Source of the DNA: Nemertoderma westbladi
Taxonomy: Eukaryota; Xenacoelomorpha; Nemertodermatida; Nemertodermatidae
Assembly: GCA_032718475.1 (NCBI GenBank)
Contig: JAUCBJ010001521.1
Coordinates: forward strand, 1 to 30,037
Direction: 5' to 3'
DNA: 30,037 bases
The notes below the pieces were generated by a model. That model was not told the DNA's origin and ran no database searches. It saw only the letters and a program-made list of their open reading frames with translations. Each line of letters starts with the position of its first letter. Positions within the stretch are counted from its first letter, which is position 1. Below, piece after piece: positions 8,988 through 17,713 of this stretch. The translations under genes were made by a program, and so were the position numbers.

Positions 8988-9509
8988 GCTCAGGATAGTT
9001 TCACACGACAATTAGCGCGTACTGAAGCGCGTCAAGCGGTTAAAGTTGGTGAAATTATTAAATTTGATGGAAATGAGTTAAAATGGCTTCCCTTTAGAGA
9101 ATATGTAAAAGACAGTATATTTAGTTCACCATTACCCAATAGTGGGAAACTGCGTTTCTTAATAGACTGCTTGGAGAGTTATCCAAAAAAATTAGCCCAA
9201 AGATATATCGGACACCCACAGGGATTGGAAGAATTATGGAAACTTCTACATGTCAGGTATGGAAATGAAGCTTCAATAGCCCAATATCTGTATCAAAAGT
9301 TGGTCAATCATAAACGTGTGATAACTACGGAAATGATTGAATTCGTTGACGAGATTAAGGAAATCTGTAGACAACTAGATTGGTTAGATAAACACGAATA
9401 TTATGATACTCCCGTTGTAGTTGGTATGATTTCTGCAGCCCTACCTAAGGGTAGTATATCTACACGATGTGACCGCAATGTGCTAAACTTCGCGGTAAAC
9501 CAGCTTTAG
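8976..9509 (+). pseudogene. BEL gag, DUF1759-like segment, copy 1
   Basis: Open from the insertion junction to TAA 9507-9509. It contains WLPFREYVKDSIFSSPL, GKLRFLIDCLESYPKK and LEELWKLLHVRYGNEA, matching the DUF1759 pattern typical of Pao/BEL gag (fuel for capsid assembly, by family knowledge). The frame ends early because copy 1 has a single gctaaac where copy 2 (26934-26947) has two in tandem: a 7-bp slippage loss. Confidence 0.75.
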
Positions 9510-9511
9510 GC

Positions 9512-10036
9512 ATGAAGGAATTCCTGGAATATCTCGATTATGAATCCTCATTGCTGATAATTATCCAGCGGTGCGAGCGTTACATAGTTCGGAAATCCGA
9601 CAAAACAACCCCAACTAGGCGTCGGGAGGAAGTTTATCAAACTGATCTATCAACCTGTGAGGAGGAATCCGAAGAAAGTGAAAACTCATATAATATCTCG
9701 GATAGCCAGAAACGCAGCAACCAACAGCATAAAGGCCTGAAACAACTAAAACCGATAATTAAATCAGCGACCTATAACGCTGGCTGTTTATTGGGTTATT
9801 ATGTTTTACGGGAAACCTACAAATGTGTACATCACTACCTATTGCATCAGAAGGATATAGACCCCCGTGTGGAAATAAAGATTAAATTCACCGATTATGC
9901 CCCTTATGACATGAGGGGAAGTTCCGAACAGGAGTTCTATACAGACAAGTTCTCTATGGACGAGGAAAGTTGCAATAATGTAGTGGTCTGTACAGCCATC
10001 ACGTATGAGCCACCATTACCCCAGAACAGCCTATAG
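9512..10036 (+). pseudogene. BEL gag zinc-knuckle region, deleted in copy 1
   Basis: It continues gag after the 7-bp loss in another frame, with FLEYLDYESS, an acidic CEEESEESENSYNI stretch, then GCLL joined directly to RETYKCVHHYLLH. Relative to 27241-27450 of copy 2 about 130 bases are missing, removing the first two CCHC knuckles and most of the third. A further shift near 10020 separates it from the protease. Confidence 0.72.
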
Positions 10037-10098
10037 ACCGTCATTCATCATTAAAGACCTCTGACCCAAAATCGCTTGGTGTTAGAGAATTCGCCGTT

Positions 10099-10470
10099 TT
10101 GGAAGTTCGACTACACTGTAACAACCGTAGCGTCATCGTAAACGCCCTAATGGATACAGGAAGTTCTGGATCCTTCATTGATCAAGACCTTGCAGAGGAG
10201 TTATTTAGCAAGGCAGGCGGACATCCAATGAAATTAAATCTATCCGGCGTAATACAAACCTGGCAATCAGTTATACAAACTCGTTATTACAAAATTTCTT
10301 TATCTGACCCCGGTGATATAAATGAAATATGTAAATTGAACAACATTAAGGTAGTTGCGATTAAGAACTTTACAAATAGTCAAGCACCTGCGTATAACTG
10401 GGACAATGATGACTTTGTGAAACGTAATAACATCCCTCGATATGAACTCGATAAAAGTAAAGTAAAGTAA
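10099..10470 (+). pseudogene. BEL aspartic protease (DUF1758/A17-like), copy 1
   Basis: Encodes VRLHCNNRSVIVNALMDTGS with the catalytic DTGSSG at 10153-10170, followed by FIDQDLAEELF and a beta-rich stretch. Such proteases mature the gag-pol polyprotein. The frame is open upstream from about 10038. The C-terminal portion is cut by the SINE at 10453. The start used (TTG 10099) is arbitrary since the protein would be part of a polyprotein. Confidence 0.75.
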
Positions 10471-10734
10471 ATTTTCTTCGGCCGCTAGGCCAGGGATTAC
10501 GCACAAAGTCTGTCGACTTATTTCCAGTGCGGTCCCCCCAGAACTGTACTCCCCAGAGGAAATTCCAGTACTCATTTAGCTACCACTTAAGGATGCAAGG
10601 CAGAGATGCGCCCTGGCTTGTCCCTTTAAAGCATTCGTGCCGAAACGAAAACTGTCCTGGCCCGTGTGAGAATCCAACCCACGACCTACGGGAGATGTGA
10701 ATTCAACGCAACCACTACACCAAGGTGGAACTAA
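10453..10734 (-). mobile_element. tRNA-derived SINE, minus strand
   Basis: The insertion is absent from copy 2, where ctcgat runs into cgacccggagttc. Read on the minus strand, it starts with ccttggtgtagtggttg, a good RNA polymerase III A box (TGGTGTAGTGG), followed by gggttggattctc at B-box distance (GGTTCRANNCC-like). It ends with a ttactttactttac repeat tail at 10453-10475. A short tcgat duplication flanks it (10448-10452 and 10735-10739). I do not recognise the central body; SINE family unknown. Confidence 0.75.
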
Positions 10735-10739
10735 TCGAT

Positions 10740-11438
10740 CGACCCGGAGTTCAATTCCGGGAAATTTTACAAAAACTCCCTAGTTCGCCTCCGCCTTTAA
10801 CCACATACGCTGGCAGAACCAGAATCGGTTGGTTCTGCCCTGACCCATCGATAAAGACTTTAAATGAAAGAATGTCTAGTGAGAACATATCAACCTAACA
10901 CATTCATTCAGACAACATATCGACCAATTACATCCATTCTCCTAAACCCGGTCAAATTGTGGAAGCGGAGGAATTCGCGGTGGGAGGGCCCGATTTTGGG
11001 ACAAAGTTTTCAAAATTTTGCGGTGAATCCAGTAAACCCAACGACAACAATCAACCGACATCCCGAGTTAATACGCACGAATATGGAGAACCCATTGATA
11101 CAGTAACCAATAATTATGTAAACAAATTGGACAGCCCAAACTCAGACCCCCTTTCAAGTATTCACTCCCGGACTGAAGCTGTCCCAGACACCCCCCGATT
11201 TTTTCAAAATCTATCCCCACTGATAGCCGCGCCATGAACCATTATAGCTCATGGGATAATTTATGTAGGTATATAACTATTCTGAAACAACTATTCAACT
11301 ACAGATATAGTACTAATAATATACCTGTAGTAGGCTTGTCACCCACTGAAGTTGATAAATCGAATTTACAACTGTTACGACTTTCACAGAAACTTGAGAG
11401 ACCTGAGGAATATCATCAACTCAGCGTCGATCCTTTTA
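10740..11438 (+). pseudogene. BEL protease end and pre-integrase segment, copy 1
   Basis: It includes the end of the protease region, a GPDFGTKFSKF stretch, and LSPLIA..MNHYSSWD, TILKQLFNYRYS and LQLLRLSQKLERPEEYHQL, matching the region before the integrase zinc domain in BEL polyproteins. It is split into overlapping frames (10864-11106, 10959-11237, 11234-11464). Similarity to copy 2 stops near 11438 before the GxxxxGGHL integrase part. No reverse transcriptase motifs occur between protease and this segment. Confidence 0.6.
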
Positions 11439-12596
11439 ATTTAATTAAAACAATTTTAATTTGACTTAAAACTTAAATAATTAAAAAATAAGCGACTAAT
11501 TACTAACGGCAATACTCAATCGTGGAAGCGGATTTGTGTGACGTTACGAGCATAGTAATATGCGAAAAATTTCACAAAAAAATTTGGATTTAATACAAAT
11601 TAATAATAACAACCAAAATTAAAACATCCCAAATTAAATATCGCTATAAATAATCAAATAACTGTTACAGTAGTTACTAGTGTGAAATAAGTGTGAGAGC
11701 TGAGCGTTCTAATTTCTACATTCACCAACATGTCACCGAACAATTTGGATTAATAAAAAACCGAAACAACGTGTTTCTCTGAAAACACAAATGGTGCCCG
11801 TATAACTGTAAATGTAACCTTTTAGTACAGTTTGCATTACAGAAACTCAACCTGTTATCATGGATACACAAAATAGTGACATTCTGGTAAATATTAAATA
11901 TGTCTTTTGAACCGTATTTTTACTTTAAATTAAATTAAAATACGCAAATGACCTTTAAATTAATTAATGATAAATCAATTAATTGATGGCCAACTTGGTA
12001 AATCCCCCCCCCCCCCCCCCCCCCATGTGGTTGGAAATGCATAGCGGAATGGATCCGCCAACAAGTTCATTATCATAAGTTTGTATTATATTATTGAGCA
12101 ACATAGTTTGTTAGATCCCCAAGATTGCTCCTATGAAGAAACAGCGCTTATTTCTATTTCTTCATCGCCGTTGACTTAATATTATTATTGATTTGGCTTA
12201 CAATGTCTCGGCATTTTGTTACGGCCATTTATATAATAAAATAGTTAAGATCGTTGGACAGTTTGCCTCATGATTTGTTTTATGAATAAACATTACCGGT
12301 AACCCTATTACCACTGGGGTGTCTAGACCATAGCAGCAATAGCGGGGAGCCGATACGGGCCCCCATTGTATTTTAGTAATTGTCCAATTAAATTCTACAA
12401 AATTTGGGCTGTAAGTGAAAAAATTATCGAAGAACCCTTCCAAACCTTAAACAATGAAAATTTTGTAAGCTGGGTATCATAATTTTCACGGAAAATATAA
12501 CAAAACCCAGGACCAACTTACAAAATTTGTGTATTTTAATTTAATTTATTTGTAATTTAAAATAACTAATAGTGTGCCTTTGTAGACTAGCTCTAG
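11439..12596. other. AT-rich noncoding stretch
   Basis: I see no supported gene. Short frames occur on both strands (for example minus strand 12219-12443) without recognisable motifs. The stretch holds a 21-base poly-C tract at 12004-12024. Confidence 0.6.
12004..12024 (+). repeat. Poly-C tract (21 C)
   Basis: Uninterrupted run of C in AT-rich noncoding DNA. Confidence 0.9.
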
Positions 12597-13015
12597 TAGG
12601 TTTTTCAAGACGCTAAATCGAATGCCATGATATTTTATACCCGAAAATTAAGCGGTATGCTATTTTTCGTACATCTAAGAAGTGTGCGTTGCACTAAAAT
12701 TTTGAAAAATTTGAGACCCGAAAAATACCACCATGTTTTAATTTCAGCACATTTATATAGGTTTTCTGGGTCCCTGATACGCACGACATTACTCTAAAAA
12801 TATGACTACGTAGTGGTACCGGTAGCTCACTTTTGTTGCACAAAAATTATGGTATGGCATTTCAATTATTGAAAAATACAAGATTCGGAAACTACACCAA
12901 AGTTGAGATTTTAACGCATTTTTATAGATTTTCTGGGCCGCTGAATCGATTGAAAGTAATATAGAAGCCTGAAGACTTAGTGGTTCGTTATTTTTGGTGC
13001 ACCAAACTCGTTGGA
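12597..13015. repeat. Diverged tandem repeats of about 165 bp
   Basis: Landmarks recur at similar spacing: ttctgggtccctgatacg (near 12763) and ttctgggccgctgaatcg (near 12940), with a weaker gacgctaaatcg near 12610; tagtggtaccgg (about 12811) and tagtggttcg (about 12978); tttgttgcacaaa (about 12832) and tttggtgcaccaaa (about 12992). The units are old and strongly diverged. Confidence 0.45.
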
Positions 13016-13492
13016 GTTCGGTTTGTCGGTCTAACGTTAGGTAGGTTACTAGTGCCTGTAACCGATCCCTAGGCTATATCTGAACAGCTGTCTCTACATA
13101 CTGACATATACATACACATATTATGACATAAACATATATGGGTACCGCCTACCTTTAGAGGTGAGCTATAACGTTAGCGACTGCACAGCAGTACAGTACA
13201 ATACATCAGTAACTGCAGCCCCCAATATAGCAGTAGTGCTGCGGCATCCCGCAAATTTAAATATTAAAAAAGATACGTAAAATTTCAAATTTCAAAATTG
13301 TTAAGTCAAAAATTAATAATTTTCACCCCTCTTATTATTTTCGATTCAGATTGGGTTCAGATTTGGAATAATTCTCGAGATTGGGTCCAGATTGGTTTCA
13401 GATTGGGCTTAGATAGGTTCAGATATGACTTAGTACTATCCCATAATGTTGCTGTTCAGATTTAGAGTAATATTATACTAGGGGGGCTGATT

Positions 13493-13513
13493 CCCCCCCC
13501 CCCCCCCCCCCCC
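13493..13513 (+). repeat. Poly-C tract (21 C)
   Basis: Uninterrupted C run, directly after a ggggggctgatt segment. Confidence 0.9.
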
Positions 13514-14314
13514 AGTGGTAATAGAATTAAACATGGGACACCTGAAAGAAGTAAGTCGTACGATCAGCAAGAAATGTTAATGTGATTCGCTTACAATCAT
13601 ACGTCATGCTACGTAGTGTGAATCCACCTAAAGATTAATATTGACATCATCAAATCCTTTCTAGCTATGCATAATCTATTCTAAAAAATACTCTTCAAAT
13701 ATTTTGACTAATTTTATTTTATGATAATAAGGTCTTTGTGACTGTTATCTTAGGGAAACTTCCACGAGTCATTAAGATCTAATCTTATTGGTTCTCACTA
13801 CCCGAATTAATCATAATCATGGATTTCCCCATGACGAATTGATTATTTTAGTACATATGACTAACATTCTACACTGTATTTCCGATAGATTACATCGACC
13901 TTGGAGCTAAATCCGCATTATTTAGTGAAAGAAATGGTAAAACCCCGATCCTTGTTTGAAGTAAAAAGTTCAGAGACAAAAATTATATAAAGCAGGGTTG
14001 TGAAACCGAAACCACATTAACAGTAATCTGTACTTGTCTAAAATCGTTGTCTCGTAGATTCTGTACAAAATTTATTCTGCTCCCTCCAAAGATCCTGACA
14101 AAGAAAAAATATTATCGACAAATTAATGTAAGTTTGTTATAATTGCGAAACATTCTATATATTATATTATTATAATATTATATACAGTCAATAAGTTTTT
14201 ACAACGTTCGTGGGGCCTTCGCGCTGCATGAAGTTTGTCTGTGTTTAGAATTTCAAAACTTTTGATAGACCACTTGTGTACCAAACTTGGTTCCACTTCA
14301 CAAATTATCAGATA

Positions 14315-14336
14315 GGGGGGGGGGGGGGGGGGGGGG
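14315..14336 (+). repeat. Poly-G tract (22 G)
   Basis: Uninterrupted G run. The flanks (cagata before, aactggacgcaa after) resemble a site in intron 2 of the gene at 17714-19243 near 18824 (cagatagggggagac), where only five G are present. Confidence 0.9.
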
Positions 14337-14551
14337 AACTGGACGCAATAAAAATTCATCCCTCTCCATGGGAAATTGGACGCAAATAACAGCTGATTAC
14401 TCTCAAAAATAAAACTGTAACCTGTTCTATTGTGCTTCGTTTATTGTTTTGGTTAAATAACGTGCTACTGTAACCTGCTCCTTTCCCTAAATTGAGAATT
14501 TAACATTGAGGCGGGATATTAATTCGAGAAGGCGGGTTTTGCGTCGAGTTT

Positions 14552-14563
14552 CCCCCCCCCCCC
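14552..14563 (+). repeat. Poly-C tract (12 C)
   Basis: Uninterrupted C run in noncoding DNA. Confidence 0.85.
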
Positions 14564-15351
14564 TGTTTCCAAATTATAGACCGACTAGTTAAAGTTTAAA
14601 CATTTCTGGTGGAGACTGCGCCCAACATTTCACTCACATTTTGACTGTAAACATATTTCTGTAATGTCGTGAGGAACCTCTGGCGGCTGCATACTGTATA
14701 ATCCATTATGGTGTAATGTACCAAATTATATATTGACTTCTGCTCGTTGATTGTTTTGATTTGAATAACATGTCACTTTAAACGGGTCCTTTCCATGAAA
14801 TGATAAATAACTTTTGTCATTTTGCCGAGAAACGAATTAATTACACAAGAAAGGATTTGCCTCATAGACTTCTGTACACATACAGTGTATATATTGATTG
14901 ATAATATACTGTAACTAGCACTACTCCATCTTCTATACTTACTTTATGTACATAGATTTATAATCCGTCTCTACATGCATACCATCAATTTGTACGTAAA
15001 TACCTACAGTACCATCAATTTGTAAATGTAAGTAACTACCTAGCCATAATTTTTATCAATATCAATATCAAGAATTACCATCCGTTTTAAATTTAACATT
15101 ATTATTTTAGGTTGAGCAACGAAACAGAACATCAGTTAAACTGTTTATAAACATTCCTTCCAGTTACCAACGTTCCGTGTCGTTCCATCCAATAATCTCC
15201 AGTTCCATAACTTATTAACTTTAAATCAACCCCAGTGAGTTTAATAATTGATTTACTATATTAAAATAGATTAGAATCTAGTAAATTTTTGCGAGGTAAA
15301 TAATAATACTTTATGTATTTAACCAGTCCTGCATAGTCCATCATAGTAGAC

Positions 15352-15814
15352 ATGTACCGAACAACAAGAGTCCCACAAGAAATGAAAACAAATAAGTTGG
15401 TGCCAGTTCCCAAGAAGGGCAACCTAACACTCTATGGTTCTTTTTGGGGAATCTCATTGATCTCGATTGCTGCAAAGCTATACAATAGGATTCTATTAAA
15501 TCGCATCAGGGATCCCATTGAGAGACTGCTCCGTGGAAATCAGAATGGGTTCCGTAAAGGTCGTGGGACCATGGAGCCCATTTTGGCACTTAGAAGGATA
15601 ATTGAAGAGTTATCAAAAAAGAAAGACAGGCATCTGGCTGTTATCTTTGTTGACTTCTTCAAGGCCTTTGATTCAGTCTCTCGCTCACGTATGTTCAGCA
15701 TACTTTCATTATATGGGATTCCTGATGAAATTATTGCAGCAATCAGATCAGTATACGATGGTTCGACAACATTTGTGTCTACTGTTGACGGTGACACAGA
15801 ACCATTTGAAGTGT
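15352..15814 (+). pseudogene. RTE-like reverse transcriptase N-terminal part, copy 2
   Basis: Begins at MYRTTRVPQEMKTNKLVPVP and includes NQNGFRKGRGT and VDFFKAFDSVSRS (motif A Asp). The open frame formally extends to 15894, but from about 15812 it is out of register with the family. An Arg-to-Trp change (GSFWGISLI) distinguishes it from copy 1. Confidence 0.83.
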
Positions 15815-15815
15815 T

Positions 15816-16760
15816 ATGGGCGTCCTCCAAGGAGACACACTTGCACCATTCTTGTTCATTATTGTGGTTGACTATGTTCTACGCATGTCCTTAGATCATT
15901 ATAATGATGATGGGGTGATGATAACTCCACCTACTGGCTCCAGAAGTCGACGAAATCCTGCCAAGTACCTAACTGATCTAGACTTTGCTGATGACTTAGG
16001 AGTACTCTCAGAATCATTAGAGGGAGCCCAACGGCTCCTCAGCTCATTAGAACATGCTGCTTCTAGTGTTGGTCTTTTTATTAACTCCAGAAAGACCAAA
16101 ATTCTGACAGTTAACTTTGAAAGTCCTCAGCAAGTCTCTGATCGGATGAGCATAAGCTCAAAGGATGGTATGCTTGAGCATGTGGACGACTACTGTTACC
16201 TGGGATCATGGATCCGGAAGTCAGGTGAGGACCTTCGAATACGTAAGGGAAAGGCAAGGGCAGCCTTGAATAGGCTTTCTAGGATTTGGAAGTCACCGAG
16301 AATTAATCGGAAACTTAAGGTCCGATTATTTAGAGCAGCAGTAGTTCCAGTACTCCTCTACGGGAGTCCATGCTGGGCTCTAACTGCTGAGGACACCAAA
16401 TCTCTGGATGGCACATTCACAAGAATGCTACGCCGGGTTCATTGTGTCAAGTACAATGCACACATCTCCAACCAGACACTATATAACATTGGAGGTGTCT
16501 CATTGGTTCCCCCAAGCTTGACACTAGAACAAAATCGCCTCCGCTTTGCAGGACATTGCTTTCGCCGTGAGGACCAACCAGAAAGCCTTGTACTTTGGCA
16601 GCCTCATGGAGTGAATAAGCATGGTGGACAGCCCATGACTTTCTTGAGACGCATCTTAAAGGACACTGGCCTTAAAGATGAGGATGATCTAGCAAATGTC
16701 ATGGGTGATAGGGAGTTGTGGCGGTGCAATTTTGTTGACAAGCCGGCACAGCATTCTTAA
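15816..16760 (+). pseudogene. RTE-like reverse transcriptase C-terminal part, copy 2
   Basis: Starts at MGVLQGDTLAPFLF, has the FADD box at 15984-15995, and runs to TAA 16758-16760 through the RLRFAGHCFRRE domain. It retains Lys in SRKTKILTVNF. It is one residue shorter than copy 1, around DQPESLVLWQ. The frame break to the upstream half is at the same position as in copy 1. Confidence 0.85.
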
Positions 16761-16810
16761 AAATGCAGCTGCAATGCAGCATGCCGATCCTAGTAGTAGT
16801 AGTATTTAAC

Positions 16811-17298
16811 TGTTTTACACATTTAAAATGATAACAATATTATTGTAATTGATAGCCCTATTTATCATTCTGATATATTCATAGCTTTCGATAGTAACGA
16901 TGTCCTTATTGTGGTCGTGGGGCTATTCTATATTTTTTTAGAGTTGGCCTATGTGTTTGGACAATTATTTAACGGGATGGGTGTAAGCCGGGAATGAATC
17001 TGGTTATAAGATCAACTTTATTATATAAACCAACTCCTGTAAGAATCTGAGTTTCTGTGGAAAGTTTGACTGGAAGTAAAAATACAATTGAAATGGTGAT
17101 ACTACTTACGGTACTGGTAGTAATGGCCACACGAAATATAAATTATTTCGTAAAATAATGCGAGAATACAAAAAACATAAGAAATGAAAATACAAAAGAA
17201 AAAACAAAAGAAAATACAACTTCATCAGCGGCCGGCGGCCTCAACTTCCAACATTACAAGTGTACCTTATTTGCATTACAATTTGCAGGGTAAAATAA
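16811..17298. other. Noncoding stretch
   Basis: AT-rich intergenic DNA between the LINE copy and a MITE-like element. No gene or recognisable motif seen. Confidence 0.6.
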
Positions 17299-17538
17299 GT
17301 CCCGCATCCGCGCTGCTTTTTTTTGAGCTTTATTTCAAGTTTTTTTTAAGCTAAAACATTCCTAGAAATGCATTGCTTCAAGATGAATCCTAGAATTTCG
17401 GTATTTTAAAACCTAAAATATAGAATAAAGCTCCAAATAAGGCTTATAATAAAGCTAAAAAAAGCTCATAAAAAGCTAGAAAAACAGCTCAAAAAAACTC
17501 CTAGTACCGCACATAAAAAAGCAGCGCGGAAACGGGCC
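17299..17538. mobile_element. MITE-like element with 24-bp terminal inverted repeats
   Basis: The left end, 17299-17322 (gtcccgcatccgcgctgc plus T6), pairs with the right end, 17515-17538 (A6 plus gcagcgcggaaacgggcc), with about three mismatches. The 240-bp body is noncoding and rich in imperfect aaagct repeats that also partly pair across the centre. No convincing target-site duplication is visible, so the superfamily is unassigned. Confidence 0.65.
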
Positions 17539-17665
17539 TTAAAACGATTCATTATATAAAATTTGTAATCAAAGTCAATATAAATTTTCGATATATTTTT
17601 GAGTATAGTTCCAGTTATTACTCACAAACAAATAAATTATATAGCTTAAAGTTTTCATTCATTTT

Positions 17666-17672
17666 TATATAA
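17666..17672 (+). promoter_or_regulatory. Candidate TATA box
   Basis: TATATAA lies 42 bases before the ATG at 17714, which would place transcription start near 17697. An alternative is that tttatttatttag, ending at 17692, is a 3' splice site for an upstream or trans-spliced leader exon. Confidence 0.4.
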
Positions 17673-17713
17673 CTAAATTATTTATTTATTTAGGCCCAAC
17701 TTAACTAAAGACC

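Larger units (their letters stand above)
3280..11438 (+). mobile_element. BEL/Pao-like retroelement, copy 1 (defective, nested insertions)
   Basis: Order along the plus strand: leader, gag with coiled coil, DUF1759-like gag (8976-9509), remnant of zinc-knuckle region, DUF1758-like aspartic protease (10099-10470), and pre-integrase segment ending near 11438. There is no reverse transcriptase or RNase H: protease and pre-integrase parts lie only a few hundred bases apart. A LINE (6960-8975) and a SINE (10453-10734) interrupt it. Stops and frameshifts occur throughout. Similarity to copy 2 ends abruptly near 11438, so the 3' part is truncated. The BEL/Pao family is inferred from the DUF1759, triple zinc-knuckle, DUF1758 and integrase architecture seen in copy 2. 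Confidence 0.75.
13016..15337. other. Noncoding stretch with homopolymer tracts
   Basis: No supported gene. A run of imperfect cagattgggtt-type short repeats occurs at 13340-13430. Homopolymer tracts lie at 13493-13513 (C), 14315-14336 (G) and 14552-14563 (C). The remainder is AT-rich with no recognisable motif. Confidence 0.6.
15338..16801 (+). mobile_element. RTE-like LINE, copy 2 (5'-truncated)
   Basis: It matches 1695-3161 of copy 1 at high identity and ends in the same (TAG)n tail (16790-16801). The 5' end lies inside the RT domain, so the endonuclease is missing. A 9-bp gtatttaac at 15315-15323 and 16802-16810 is a possible target-site duplication, with 14 unexplained bases between the left copy and the element start. 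Confidence 0.9.

Noticed and set aside
10640-10734. A functional tRNA gene on the minus strand
   Set aside because: A- and B-box-like motifs are present, but the acceptor stem does not close and the segment continues into a SINE body and tail absent from the paralogous site.
12219-12443. Minus-strand 74-codon frame in the noncoding stretch
   Set aside because: No recognisable motif, no splice context, and AT-rich composition like its surroundings.
14162-14359. Minus-strand frame containing polyproline
   Set aside because: The prolines come only from the poly-G tract; no other coding evidence.
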